Translations under genes and position numbers: made by a program
Notes under the pieces: generated by a model
Databases searched by the model: none
Told to the model about the DNA's origin: nothing
What the model saw: only the letters and a program-made list of their open reading frames with translations
Shown here: positions 8,730-17,070 of the stretch, in pieces
Position numbering within the stretch: position 1 is the stretch's first letter
Layout of the letters: every line of letters starts with the position of its first letter
Source: an uncultured archaeon
GTDB lineage: Archaea; Thermoplasmatota; Thermoplasmata; Thermoplasmatales; Thermoplasmataceae
Direction: 5' to 3'
DNA: 64,000 nt
Assembly (NCBI GenBank): GCA_000965745.1
Contig: CP009479.1
Span: 1,808,457 to 1,872,456 of the forward strand

Positions 8730-10089
8730 TTCTGCCAGGTGAAGCACCGTCCCAGAGTGGGTCTTTTCCCAATGCCTGATAGAGCAGCTTACCCAGTTTC
8801 CCGAGTTTTCCCTTCATTTTCATTATCTCTGCAAGAAGTTCCGAATTGGAAGGATCCTTGAAGTCTGCGGCCGAAAAAATCAGCTTGTCCCCGTCACTGC
8901 CATTGTAATCCCAAAGGTCTGGCTTCTCATATAGTGCAAGCAGGGAGGTGTATATTACAAGGAGGGAAAAATTGTCAAGGGAGCTGGAAAAATGCTCATT
9001 TCTGCCTGGATGCTGAAAATTGTCATGCCCTTTCTCGGGGGCCTTCCTTTTGGAGAATGCAGGAACATACATGCCGTCGTAGTCGATGAGCATCAGGTTG
9101 CCTGAAGGTCCAACCAGAATATTGTCTCCGGAAAGGTCTCCGTGCGCAAGTCCGTTAGCCTGAAGATCAGTGACCATGCCTAGAACACTTTCAGCCGCAT
9201 TCTTCAGTGCCTTCGAGTCATTCAGGCTCTCTGAAATAAATTCGTTAAGGCTTCTTCCGGTGATCCATTCCATCTTCAATACCGGATAATACTGTTTTGG
9301 ATTGGTCAACAGGCGCACTGCACTCATAAGGTACTGGAAATCAACTAGAAATGGAAGCTTCAGGGCAGCAATGTAATGGCCAATGTAATAATACCTTTCG
9401 GCAAGCCCCGTTGCAGCCCTTGTGAAGCATTTTATTGCGTAAGACTTTCCATTGGCGTTCAATTTGAATACCGTTCCGAAATTACCTGATCCAAAGATGT
9501 ATGACGTGTATTTGACGTTTGTATTCTTTTCCAGCTGTCCGTCCCTCAGTTCCATGTAATCTGGTGAAACGCTGAATTTAAGGTTCTGGAACGCTTGCGC
9601 GTAGGAACTTGAATTTGGCCATGATTTTATATCTTCGCCTTTGAATTTTTCAGGGACCTTTGGCACCCTGATCTGCCTGGGCTTTCCTGCCTGGCTGCGG
9701 TCGGAAGCATGCCCTTTTCCATTGTTTTTCCTGGCAGGGCTGACCACGTTAAATGATATGTCGTTAAGAACAGCATAACCCCTCCTTCCGTAAGCAGCGA
9801 CTGATGCCATGTGCTGCCCTGCCTCCCTCGTGCTGAAGGTGACAAGGTATCCTCCGTTATTACGATCAGCTTTTATTATGCGGCTTCTGCCTGAGGGCTC
9901 GACTATAGCAACATCGATGCGGTTGAATATACCATCCTCTGATAAGGCGATCCTGACCTTTTGCAGATTGCTTATATTCACTTCCTTCAGGAACTCAATA
10001 TCCACATTCCTGTTTTCAAGATGTTTCACCTTACCGGCTTTCTTTACCGGTTTTCTTGAAGTAGTGGGGCTCTTGGCTTTAGCAGGCAT
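8713..10089 (-). CDS. Serine/threonine protein kinase with N-terminal basic tail and beta-sandwich
   Basis: The 458-residue protein has an eukaryotic-type kinase core: glycine loop GSGNFGTVF (near 200), AIKCF with the ATP-binding lysine (near 219), catalytic loop HGDLSGDN (near 315) and IDYDG in place of DFG (near 335). Before it come a lysine/proline-rich tail (about 1-28) and a domain of about 90 residues ending near VSPARK, rich in beta-strand patterns and possibly Ig-like. The ATG at 10089 is chosen because a TATA box precedes it; a longer open frame to 10212 would run into the neighbouring gene. TerY-P triad kinases are related in context, but I see no C-terminal zinc ribbon here. It probably opposes the adjacent PP2C. 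Confidence 0.87.
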   Translation of the reverse strand: MPAKAKSPTTSRKPVKKAGKVKHLENRNVDIEFLKEVNISNLQKVRIALSEDGIFNRIDVAIVEPSGRSRIIKADRNNGGYLVTFSTREAGQHMASVAAYGRRGYAVLNDISFNVVSPARKNNGKGHASDRSQAGKPRQIRVPKVPEKFKGEDIKSWPNSSSYAQAFQNLKFSVSPDYMELRDGQLEKNTNVKYTSYIFGSGNFGTVFKLNANGKSYAIKCFTRAATGLAERYYYIGHYIAALKLPFLVDFQYLMSAVRLLTNPKQYYPVLKMEWITGRSLNEFISESLNDSKALKNAAESVLGMVTDLQANGLAHGDLSGDNILVGPSGNLMLIDYDGMYVPAFSKRKAPEKGHDNFQHPGRNEHFSSSLDNFSLLVIYTSLLALYEKPDLWDYNGSDGDKLIFSAADFKDPSNSELLAEIMKMKGKLGKLGKLLYQALGKDPLWDGASPGRITSLK

Positions 10090-10116
10090 CTGAATGGAGG
10101 TAGTATATACATAAAA

Positions 10117-10124
10117 TATAAAAC
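10117..10124 (-). promoter_or_regulatory. TATA box of the protein kinase gene
   Basis: The minus strand reads GTTTTATA about 28-35 bp before the ATG at 10089. The sequence around the start codon (10083-10097) is identical over 15 bases to that of the gene starting at 21066, which has the same GTTTTATA box. Confidence 0.5.
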
Positions 10125-10168
10125 GTTCCTTTGTCCGGCATGATTCGCATGTTCGGCCAATTACAAAT

Positions 10169-10690
10169 TCATGGTATTGAATAGCTAAAAGGGAAGTAGG
10201 TCGAAACAACAAATACTAGCACAATGAATGATAGCTGAAGGACGAGGAGATTAACGACATTCTTTTCAAGCACCACAAAATGTGCTATGCTCTGATTCTT
10301 GATCTTCTGTTCGAGTGAGGTGTATATCGACGAATACATGCCCATTCTCGGCAGTAGCATACCCTCTCCCACGACGACGTACGCCACGATAATGAGGAGT
10401 TGGACCGTGAAAACATTCAAGGGGGAGAACCTTTCCAGAATCGCCAACGGAGATGCAAACGGGAAGAAAAATTCGGCAATGCCCATAATAACTGCCAGAA
10501 TGCCCCAGCCCCTGATATAAAGCCTGCTTTTCCTGTAGATGCTGGCATTTGCAGTAACTCTAGTCTCTCCCTGGAACTGCCTGACAGCCGGAACCAAAAC
10601 TATCAGCAGGAATATGATCGCCCCTGCCCAAGCCGCGAGGGATATCGATTTCAGGATTCCAACTGCCAAGCTCAAGATGTGCAGGTCCAT
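10169..10690 (-). CDS. Four-helix integral membrane protein of unknown function
   Basis: I do not recognise the family. The 173-residue product has about four hydrophobic segments (around residues 10-32, 62-85, 95-115 and 145-168) joined by short basic loops, so it is a small inner-membrane protein. The start is taken at the ATG at 10690, because a TATA-like AATAT/TATTATA run (10713-10722) lies 23-32 bp upstream; an in-frame ATG at 10714 would lie inside that box. It is upstream of the kinase gene on the same strand, with a 79-base gap and a separate kinase promoter, so co-function is uncertain. Confidence 0.7.
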   Translation of the reverse strand: MDLHILSLAVGILKSISLAAWAGAIIFLLIVLVPAVRQFQGETRVTANASIYRKSRLYIRGWGILAVIMGIAEFFFPFASPLAILERFSPLNVFTVQLLIIVAYVVVGEGMLLPRMGMYSSIYTSLEQKIKNQSIAHFVVLEKNVVNLLVLQLSFIVLVFVVSTYFPFSYSIP

Positions 10691-10833
10691 TAGCGGAGTC
10701 TTAATCGGATACATATAATAAAGGTTCGTCGCATTGAATCGATGAGAAGGCAGGCATTACAGTTTTGTGCACATAGTACAGCTACCAGCGCAAGAGCTTA
10801 ATAGAATAATTATGATTAATGTCCTGTATCAAC

Positions 10834-11157
10834 ATGGGTACAAAGAAGAACGTGGCATTCATCATGGCATTCGCGCTGGCCATAGTCACTGTAGAGGTTG
10901 TAAATTTTTTCTTCATCTCATGGAAGGCAATATTGAGTTTCCCAATGCTTTTCCTGCTTATCAGGCCCGTTGAGCAGGAGCGAAGGAGAAGGGAGAGACT
11001 TCTGCAATGGTGTGTCAATTGTGGCCACAAGATAAAGGCGTACCAGAACAGGTGGAAGCACTTTGACGGAAAGATAAGGACTCGGTTGTGCATGCACAAA
11101 GGGTGTGACTGCATGCTTCCGGAGTATGCGCAGCCCTACACGACAATTGCAAGCTGA
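10834..11157 (+). CDS. Small membrane protein with cysteine-rich cytosolic tail
   Basis: This 107-residue protein has two hydrophobic stretches (about residues 6-24 and 27-43), a very basic loop (QERRRRER), then CVNCGH and CMHKGCDC, enough cysteines and histidines for a zinc site. I do not recognise a family. The ATG at 10834 is chosen because AATAATTA at about 10805-10812 is a TATA-like box with leaderless spacing; an upstream in-frame start at 10819 is possible. It is divergent from the membrane protein at 10169-10690 and convergent with a methyltransferase. Confidence 0.62.
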   Translation: MGTKKNVAFIMAFALAIVTVEVVNFFFISWKAILSFPMLFLLIRPVEQERRRRERLLQWCVNCGHKIKAYQNRWKHFDGKIRTRLCMHKGCDCMLPEYAQPYTTIAS

Positions 11158-11186
11158 CCGGAAATTTTTCGGAGGAAAAATAATCT

Positions 11187-11954
11187 CTATTTTACTGCAA
11201 CCAGTATGCGGTCATTGGAATATTGCCACACGACGTCTATGAACCTGAACCCTGCCTGTTTCAAGTAATCGATGTGCCTGTTCAGAGATACCATCTGGTT
11301 GTGATTATCCGGATTGGAGTATCTTCTAGCCCTCTCTTCAAGAAGGCCGTTGAATTTTTCATTATCCCTGATCTTTGACCACCACTGTTCCCAGTTCGGT
11401 GCCTTGTTCTCTGCAAATGAACGCTCACTCCATCTCTCATTCGCTTTGTGCACGAGATCGTGAACCCTGTCCACTCTTTCCTCAAGGATCATGTGGTCTC
11501 CATTCATGAATATCCCGCCCTCCTTGAGAACAGAATATATGTTCCTATACAGGTTCCTTAGGCTGTCAGCACCAAGCCAGTGCAGTGCCGTGGTGCTCAT
11601 TGCACAATCAAACGGGCCGGGCGTTAACTCACCTGGCCAATCGTTCTTGCGAAGGTCTCCTTCAATCCAACTGACCCTGTCACCATATGCAGACATGGAG
11701 TTTCGGCCAATTGCCAGGAGTACAGGATCAAAGTCAACTGAGTTTACCCTTGATTCGGGAAACCTGTCCAACAGTCTTCTACTGAGAGATCCTGGGCCGC
11801 ATGCTACGTCCAGGCCTTTAAAATCACCCCCAAAAGCCTGCTCAGCAATATCCAGCATTATGCCGAACCTTGTCTCCCTGAACCTGATGTGGGAGTTTTG
11901 CTGACTTTCCCAGCTGCTGACAAGCTGATTGAGGGTTTCGGGTTCAATTTCCAT
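11187..11954 (-). CDS. Class I SAM-dependent methyltransferase
   Basis: The 255-residue protein has the SAM-binding motif LDVACGPGSLSRRL (near residue 50), the acidic residue after the second strand in VDFDP, and DCAMSTTALHWLG typical of the UbiE/trans-aconitate methyltransferase type. It is a cytosolic enzyme whose substrate, probably a small molecule, cannot be named. The ATG giving MEIEPETL is preferred; the frame stays open to 12020, but a TATA box (TTTATAAA, 12000-12007) lies inside that extension, which argues against the longer form. Confidence 0.85.
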   Translation of the reverse strand: MEIEPETLNQLVSSWESQQNSHIRFRETRFGIMLDIAEQAFGGDFKGLDVACGPGSLSRRLLDRFPESRVNSVDFDPVLLAIGRNSMSAYGDRVSWIEGDLRKNDWPGELTPGPFDCAMSTTALHWLGADSLRNLYRNIYSVLKEGGIFMNGDHMILEERVDRVHDLVHKANERWSERSFAENKAPNWEQWWSKIRDNEKFNGLLEERARRYSNPDNHNQMVSLNRHIDYLKQAGFRFIDVVWQYSNDRILVAVK

Positions 11955-12156
11955 TGCTTTGCTATACGATAGTTTGTGATGAATCTTGCCGTTGCCCGCT
12001 TTATAAATCCATATGAACAATTCCTCTAGAATTCAATTTCATATGTCTAATTCGATCCGCTTTATAAAACGACTTGGGATATATATTCAGGACACCACAA
12101 GAAAGAGCAAGCTACGATCTACTGATGTCCTGAACACCCACGGGGTAAGGAAATTG

Positions 12157-12783
12157 ATGTCGAGAGGGAAATATGATGCAAGAAAGTATGCCATCCTAGG
12201 TGTAGCCATCTTAATCTCCTCGGCTATAATCCTGCCCTTGGCCACAGGAGATGTTGTAGTTAATGGAAACCTTTCCATGACACAGACCTATGTGCCGCCC
12301 TCCATCACAGTTAACGAGACGAACCAGAGCTATAAGGGAGCAACGTTTGTTTTTAATACTACAGTCCAGAACGGGACAACGATCTCCACCCTCCAGGTGC
12401 ACCTCAATTTCAAGCTGAATGGCAGCCAGAATTTTACAACCCTGCTGCTGAATGTTCTGCAAGTTTTCAACACGGGCAACATAACCGGGAACTTCTCAGT
12501 CATAATAGAGAAGAGTGCCCAGGCAGGGACCAACAAGACCCTTAACAGCACGTATACCGATGCGATGCACGTTTACATGAGCCATGCTTACCAGAACAGC
12601 AGCAACATGGGAACGCAATTGTATAACAACACGCTCTATTACTTCCCGTTCTATCCTTTCGATAACGTCATTCCCATGTATTACATAGGGATGAATTACA
12701 CCGAGCCACCACTTCCTCCGTCTGGAACTGATATCAATTCAATCCAGCAGTTCATTACCTTCACCTTCACGGTTGTCAGTTGA
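12157..12783 (+). CDS. Exported, sequon-rich surface protein of unknown function
   Basis: This 208-residue protein starts with a short basic segment (MSRGKYDARKY) and one hydrophobic helix (about residues 12-30) that is a signal anchor; the rest is outside the cell. It holds about fourteen NxS/T sequons (for example NETNQS, FNTT, NGSQNFT), so it is likely heavily N-glycosylated, as is usual for acidophile surface proteins. No catalytic motif is visible and I do not recognise a family. The frame is open up to 12013, but the added N-terminus would be a basic non-hydrophobic stretch before the signal anchor; I prefer 12157. Confidence 0.68.
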   Translation: MSRGKYDARKYAILGVAILISSAIILPLATGDVVVNGNLSMTQTYVPPSITVNETNQSYKGATFVFNTTVQNGTTISTLQVHLNFKLNGSQNFTTLLLNVLQVFNTGNITGNFSVIIEKSAQAGTNKTLNSTYTDAMHVYMSHAYQNSSNMGTQLYNNTLYYFPFYPFDNVIPMYYIGMNYTEPPLPPSGTDINSIQQFITFTFTVVS

Positions 12784-12856
12784 TTTACATCCTATCAACC
12801 ACACATTCTTTTTACCGGAAAAAAATAATGAGCCGGCAAAAGAGGTTTGAAGAAAA

Positions 12857-13951
12857 TTATCTTCTTATGAGGAACATTCTGAATATTTCAGGATCCATTC
12901 CGTGCTCATGGGAGAATCCTTCAATCATCAGTTTTGAGAGCTCTTTTTCATTTGACAGTATCAGGTTTGGCGGAAGGTAATAGAATGCGCCTTTCCATGA
13001 GATAAATCCCTGGATCAGCCTCACAAGCTGAGCTAAATCAGAATTGTTCAGCTTACTCACCTGGAAGAGATATCCTTCTTTGAGGCTGTCACCGCTCTGT
13101 TCATACATCTTGAGCATCTCAAGCATCTGGTTTTCCATTATTTGGCCCATTCCCGGTTCCTTGGACCGGTCTGACATTCTCCACATCTTGAAGGCCTCTA
13201 TGTTATTGATCAGGGTCCACATTTCTGATGTGCCCATCCGTGCTACCTCTCTGGTTATTGTAGAGAACCTTTCCTTCCTGGTCAGGTTGTCGATCACCTG
13301 CGGAATTTCATCCTTGGAGAAAACCATGTTGGAGTTTTCAGATACTTTCTGGATAATTTCGTCCTTTTCTGCACCCTCCAGTATGTAGTCGAGTATTATT
13401 GCCCTTGAGTTTTCCTCCGCTTCATCTATTGCTTCCAGCAGCTCACCCTCTCCCATCACCTGAAGCTTCGTAAATTCGTCAGAAGAGTCCACGAGCCCTT
13501 GACGCTCAAATTCCCTGGAAAGTTTCACGGTGTCGAACATTACGCCTTGCTCCCGCCTCTCCCGCATTGCAATAGAGATCTGCTCTTCACGGACAATCCG
13601 GTTGAGTTCATAATTGAAGTAGTCGTATCGTGAAAGAAGCTGGTTCATGTTAACTGAGTTGACAGACGGTATAGGAACAGGGCAGTCAAGCGAATATTCA
13701 CTCCAGTCCCTGATTTCCGAAAGTTTTCTGCTTTCCTTGAGCATCTGCAGAATTTTCTCCTTCGATTCTGCCTTAACAGTGTAGAGAAGCTCCTCAATCT
13801 GTTCCTCCTCTGCCATATGTTCCATGGATGCCTTCTCCATGTCAGATTTGATCATATGTGGCGGGTATTCGTACGGAACACAATTCGAAAAATAACTCAT
13901 AGTCTTGAACCTGTGCAGGATATAATTCCTGGATTTTTCATCCATATGCAT
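12857..13951 (-). CDS. Unknown helical cytosolic protein, 364 residues
   Basis: I do not recognise this protein. It is predominantly charged and helical, with many Glu, Lys, Arg and Met residues and heptad-like stretches (for example residues 35-75 and 150-230), no membrane segment, few cysteines and no nucleotide-binding motif. The start MHMDEKSRNY is supported by GGAGG seven bases upstream on the minus strand (about 13959-13963); the frame continues to a TTG at 14005. It lies upstream of, and convergent with, a surface protein gene, and downstream of a winged-helix regulator on the same strand (189 bases apart). It may be specific to Thermoplasmatales. Confidence 0.7.
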   Translation of the reverse strand: MHMDEKSRNYILHRFKTMSYFSNCVPYEYPPHMIKSDMEKASMEHMAEEEQIEELLYTVKAESKEKILQMLKESRKLSEIRDWSEYSLDCPVPIPSVNSVNMNQLLSRYDYFNYELNRIVREEQISIAMRERREQGVMFDTVKLSREFERQGLVDSSDEFTKLQVMGEGELLEAIDEAEENSRAIILDYILEGAEKDEIIQKVSENSNMVFSKDEIPQVIDNLTRKERFSTITREVARMGTSEMWTLINNIEAFKMWRMSDRSKEPGMGQIMENQMLEMLKMYEQSGDSLKEGYLFQVSKLNNSDLAQLVRLIQGFISWKGAFYYLPPNLILSNEKELSKLMIEGFSHEHGMDPEIFRMFLIRR

Positions 13952-14139
13952 GTATTCGCCTCCGCTCTGTTTTGAACGCTGTCTCTTTTCCAGTTGAATC
14001 ACCAAACAGATTGTTGTTGTGATATTGTAGCCTAAGGGTGTTGTATGCTATACCAGTAAAAAAATGGGCATAAAGTGACGCGAATCAAAAATATGAATAA
14101 ATTATACTTTTGCTGAAGTGGGAAAAGAATATTGGGAAT

Positions 14140-14877
14140 TCAGAGATTTATGTAGAATTGAAGTCTTTCCAGCATCTTTCTTCCCCTGTCTGTCATTTCG
14201 TATCTTTTGCCTATTGAGCTGTACTCGACTATCTTGAGAAGGTCCTTTGAAATCATTTCATTCAGCAGATTTTTTGCAGATTTGTAATTGAGGTTGCATT
14301 TGTATATAAGCTGCGTAATGCTCGCGCTCTTCATGTAGAGGACACTTTCAAGGACATCCTGGATGATCTTGGTTCTGTCCCTGTTCTTTCTCCTGAATAT
14401 TTTGGGCTTTTCTGAAAAGATTTCGTCATTGGCATTTCTCCTCACCGTCTCCGTTACATCATAGAAAGCGTTGTGGAAGCGGTCCGATATCAATCTTCCA
14501 TTCTGAAACTGCCCGACGTTGATGACTTTGAGGTGTGACATTTCAGAAAGTATCCTGTCCTTTGGTTCCATGGGAAAGTCTGTCAATACATAACTCAGGT
14601 TTGCAGAAACATCGTCCGACTTGACTTTGTGCAGCATGATCTTACTGGCCTTGTTTTCATCGGTGGACCTTAGAAAAAGAATCGGGGCAAGCGCCTTGTT
14701 CGTTTCTGATTCCATCACGAGGTCAAAGTAGTGGAGAATCTGAGATTTTCCCCTTATTGTACCCCTGAAAACTATCCTCCACTCCGTTGGATCTATCCCG
14801 AGAATTTCGGACATTCTTGTGGCAGTCTCGGGATCATCATTATTTAATTCGCTTTTAAAAGCTACAATGGCTGTCAT
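14140..14877 (-). CDS. Winged-helix transcriptional regulator with N-terminal sensor-like domain
   Basis: The C-terminal 80 residues of this 245-residue protein form an archaeal winged helix-turn-helix: a helix pair beginning RTKIIQDVL, the recognition segment LNYKSAKNLLNEM and the wing SSIGKRYEMTDRG. This matches the small archaeal wHTH family (HTH_45-like). The first 160 residues are alpha/beta and not recognised; they may bind a ligand or form a dimer. The ATG at 14877 follows the TATA-like CTTTAAAT (about 14893-14900) at leaderless distance. Targets are unknown; the nearest same-strand gene is the unknown helical protein. Confidence 0.75.
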   Translation of the reverse strand: MTAIVAFKSELNNDDPETATRMSEILGIDPTEWRIVFRGTIRGKSQILHYFDLVMESETNKALAPILFLRSTDENKASKIMLHKVKSDDVSANLSYVLTDFPMEPKDRILSEMSHLKVINVGQFQNGRLISDRFHNAFYDVTETVRRNANDEIFSEKPKIFRRKNRDRTKIIQDVLESVLYMKSASITQLIYKCNLNYKSAKNLLNEMISKDLLKIVEYSSIGKRYEMTDRGRKMLERLQFYINL

Positions 14878-15071
14878 ATACACTCCCCAGTGATTTAAAG
14901 CCTTCCAGCGAAGGGTTCATTTATAACACAAATTCCGGGGATATAAACGTATTGGTAACGCCGGAAGTAGCATACAATGTCTGACAAGCTGTTTCACAAC
15001 ATACCATTATCCAGCATGTCTGCCCTGTGCATCAGGGGGCAATACTTTATATTGCCGTATATTAACAGAAT

Positions 15072-15875
15072 ATGGAACTAAAAGAACATTGGGGATCTTT
15101 TTATTCAGAAAACAAATCTGTAGATTCTTTCTTCTGCTCCCCGGGCATAGTGCCCGACAAGAAGCCTGCAATAATACTCATTCAGGAGATATGGGGAGTT
15201 GATGAGCACATACAGGACATGGCCAGGAGATATGCCAGTGCAGGATATTTTGTTGCGGCTCCCGATCTCTATTCCAAGGGTGGCAAGGATGCTGCAAGAT
15301 CACCGGGAAGGATTACAGAACTCAAGGATTTTCTGGACAGGGCCCCTATGAGTGTCATCATGAACGAGGATGAGAGGAAGAAGTTTGTTGAACGGGAAGG
15401 TCCGGACAGGGCAAGGAGGCTCGTAGAAACCATGGAGTCAATATTCAAGGGAAGAGACATGGATGGTATGGTCAAAACGCTTAATGACACGGTATCTCTA
15501 TTGAAAGGAGACATGGGTGCAACATCGGTTGGAACAGTCGGATACTGCATGGGTGGTGCGCTCTCATTCATGATGTCAACGAACAGGGAGGTTGATGCAT
15601 CAGTGGTTTATTATGGAGTGGCACCCGAGGACGAGAAATTGAAAGATGTTTCTTCACCGGTTCTGGGACTTTATGGCGGGGAGGACCACCGGATATCTGA
15701 TGCGGTTCCTGATGTTGCCTCAAAGCTTAAGGATCTTGGAAAATCATATCAATACAGGATCTATGATGGAGCTCAGCACGCCTTTTTCAACGACACAAGA
15801 TCTTCTTATGGATACGGGGCATCGAAGGATGCCTGGGCTAGAACACTTGAGTTCTTCAGGGCAAACCTGAAATAA
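15072..15875 (+). CDS. Dienelactone hydrolase family protein
   Basis: This 267-residue alpha/beta hydrolase belongs to the carboxymethylenebutenolidase family, which opens lactones using a cysteine nucleophile. The nucleophile elbow reads GYCMGGA (Cys near residue 160), the acid is in YGGEDHRI and the histidine in AQHAFFND, completing the Cys-Asp-His triad. EIWGVDEHIQDMARR near the N-terminus is also typical. There is no export signal. A role in breakdown of aromatic or lactone compounds is plausible, but many archaeal members have no known substrate. The gene stands alone and converges with a membrane protein 5 bases away. Confidence 0.9.
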   Translation: MELKEHWGSFYSENKSVDSFFCSPGIVPDKKPAIILIQEIWGVDEHIQDMARRYASAGYFVAAPDLYSKGGKDAARSPGRITELKDFLDRAPMSVIMNEDERKKFVEREGPDRARRLVETMESIFKGRDMDGMVKTLNDTVSLLKGDMGATSVGTVGYCMGGALSFMMSTNREVDASVVYYGVAPEDEKLKDVSSPVLGLYGGEDHRISDAVPDVASKLKDLGKSYQYRIYDGAQHAFFNDTRSSYGYGASKDAWARTLEFFRANLK

Positions 15876-15880
15876 ATTCC

Positions 15881-16405
15881 TTAATTTTTCCTTCCAGGCC
15901 CTGTGCTGTATCCGAGAAGGAGGGCGTCTGACAGTATGAATGCCGGAACCATTATGAAATACTGCAGCACATTCCAGTAAATTCCATAATCTGAGATCGA
16001 GGTGATGCCGCTGTAGTAGTTGTTGAAATTCAGAAAGGCCACCAGGTCTGCCAGCAGGTAAACCACCACTGGAATAGCGAAATACCTCCTGCTGTAAATG
16101 TCCAGGTCCCTTATGCCAGACAGCTTCTTGAATCCGTATATCCCGACCAGGTTTGCAGAGAATCCCAAAAGGTCATCAAAAACACCTGCAACGTACCATT
16201 CAAACCCTGTTGTGGTATAATTATGGAAGAGAAATGGCAGGACAACGATCCGGTGATATGAGAAATCCTTTACCCAGCCACCCTGTGCATTGAGCCATGC
16301 CCCGAGTATTCCCAGCATAATGAAAAGAAAAAGGAACCGCCTTCTCCTGGAGAGGATAAAGTCCTCCAACGCAGACTTCCTCTTCACAGCACTCTCGTCA
16401 ATCAT
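15881..16405 (-). CDS. Polytopic membrane protein of unknown function
   Basis: The 174-residue product has a basic N-terminus (RRRRF) and about four hydrophobic segments (near 25-45, 70-95, 110-130 and 150-168), with an NFNNYY loop. I do not recognise a family. The ATG giving MIDESAVKRK is preferred because GGGAG precedes it; an in-frame ATG ten codons upstream is the alternative. It is convergent with the dienelactone hydrolase. Confidence 0.65.
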   Translation of the reverse strand: MIDESAVKRKSALEDFILSRRRRFLFLFIMLGILGAWLNAQGGWVKDFSYHRIVVLPFLFHNYTTTGFEWYVAGVFDDLLGFSANLVGIYGFKKLSGIRDLDIYSRRYFAIPVVVYLLADLVAFLNFNNYYSGITSISDYGIYWNVLQYFIMVPAFILSDALLLGYSTGPGRKN

Positions 16406-16484
16406 AACGCTCCCGAAAATTCCAATCCGGGTCAAGAACTTTTCGATTTTCGAATAATTCAGTCCCCTGCCTGCGCTCTCATGG

Positions 16485-17018
16485 TCATGATTCCCTGTTT
16501 ATGCTCCAGATTTTTTCCTCTATCCCTTTTCTCTTGTTTGCTGCCAATGCATGCATGAAGAGCAGGGATGAGAGCCTATTGGCATAACTTAGTACATGGG
16601 GGCTAATTTTCTTTGATTGCGAGGCAACAACTATTGAACGCTCCAGCCGGCGTGCAACAGTTCTTGCAACGTGAAGGACTGCAGATTCCATAGATCCGCC
16701 GGGAACGACGAATAATTGAATCTTTCCAATTTCTTCCCTGTACCTGTAAACTCTTTCTTCAAGCCACTTGGTTCTTTCCTCCTGGATCGTCCTCTTCTTT
16801 CCGTCCGCCAGGATGTCTTCCCCAAGCGTGAAAATATCCTCCTGAATTGCAGCAAGGTCCTGCCTGATATCGTCCCACTCTACCATTGATCGGGCAAAAC
16901 CAATGAAAGAGTTCAGCTCGTCACTGGTCCCTTCAACTTCGACAAGAGGGTTTCCTTTGGATGTCCTGTTCCCTGTGGAGGTGTCAGTTTCACCGGAATC
17001 GCCTTTTCGCGTGAACAT
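16485..17018 (-). CDS. ATP:cob(I)alamin adenosyltransferase, PduO type
   Basis: This enzyme transfers adenosyl from ATP to cobalamin to make coenzyme B12. The 177-residue protein shows the family's order of motifs: TRKGDSGET at 3-11 (ATP binding), VEVEGTSDELNSFIG, FVVPGGS, ARTVARRLER with the essential arginines, and SYANRLSSLLF near the C-terminus. The start is fixed by the TATA box at 17039-17050. A longer open frame to 17141 would overlap the upstream gene and lacks family similarity. It implies that the cell uses or salvages B12. No other cobalamin gene is clearly present in the window. Confidence 0.92.
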   Translation of the reverse strand: MFTRKGDSGETDTSTGNRTSKGNPLVEVEGTSDELNSFIGFARSMVEWDDIRQDLAAIQEDIFTLGEDILADGKKRTIQEERTKWLEERVYRYREEIGKIQLFVVPGGSMESAVLHVARTVARRLERSIVVASQSKKISPHVLSYANRLSSLLFMHALAANKRKGIEEKIWSINRES

Positions 17019-17038
17019 GTCTCTTTGTAATAACTTTG

Positions 17039-17050
17039 TATAATTTAAAA
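17039..17050 (-). promoter_or_regulatory. TATA box of the cobalamin adenosyltransferase gene
   Basis: The minus strand reads TTTTAAATTATA centred about 27 bp before the ATG at 17018. It fixes the start and indicates a leaderless transcript separate from the gene at 17071-17424. Confidence 0.6.
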
Positions 17051-17070
17051 TCGAGTGTGCTTTTGAGCAA

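Noticed and set aside
10090-10212. N-terminal extension of the protein kinase by 41 codons
   Set aside because: It runs into the neighbouring membrane-protein gene and covers the kinase TATA box at 10117-10124; the ATG at 10089 fits promoter spacing.
12013-12156. N-terminal extension of the sequon-rich surface protein
   Set aside because: It would place a basic, non-hydrophobic stretch before the signal anchor; the ATG at 12157 gives a normal signal-anchor protein.
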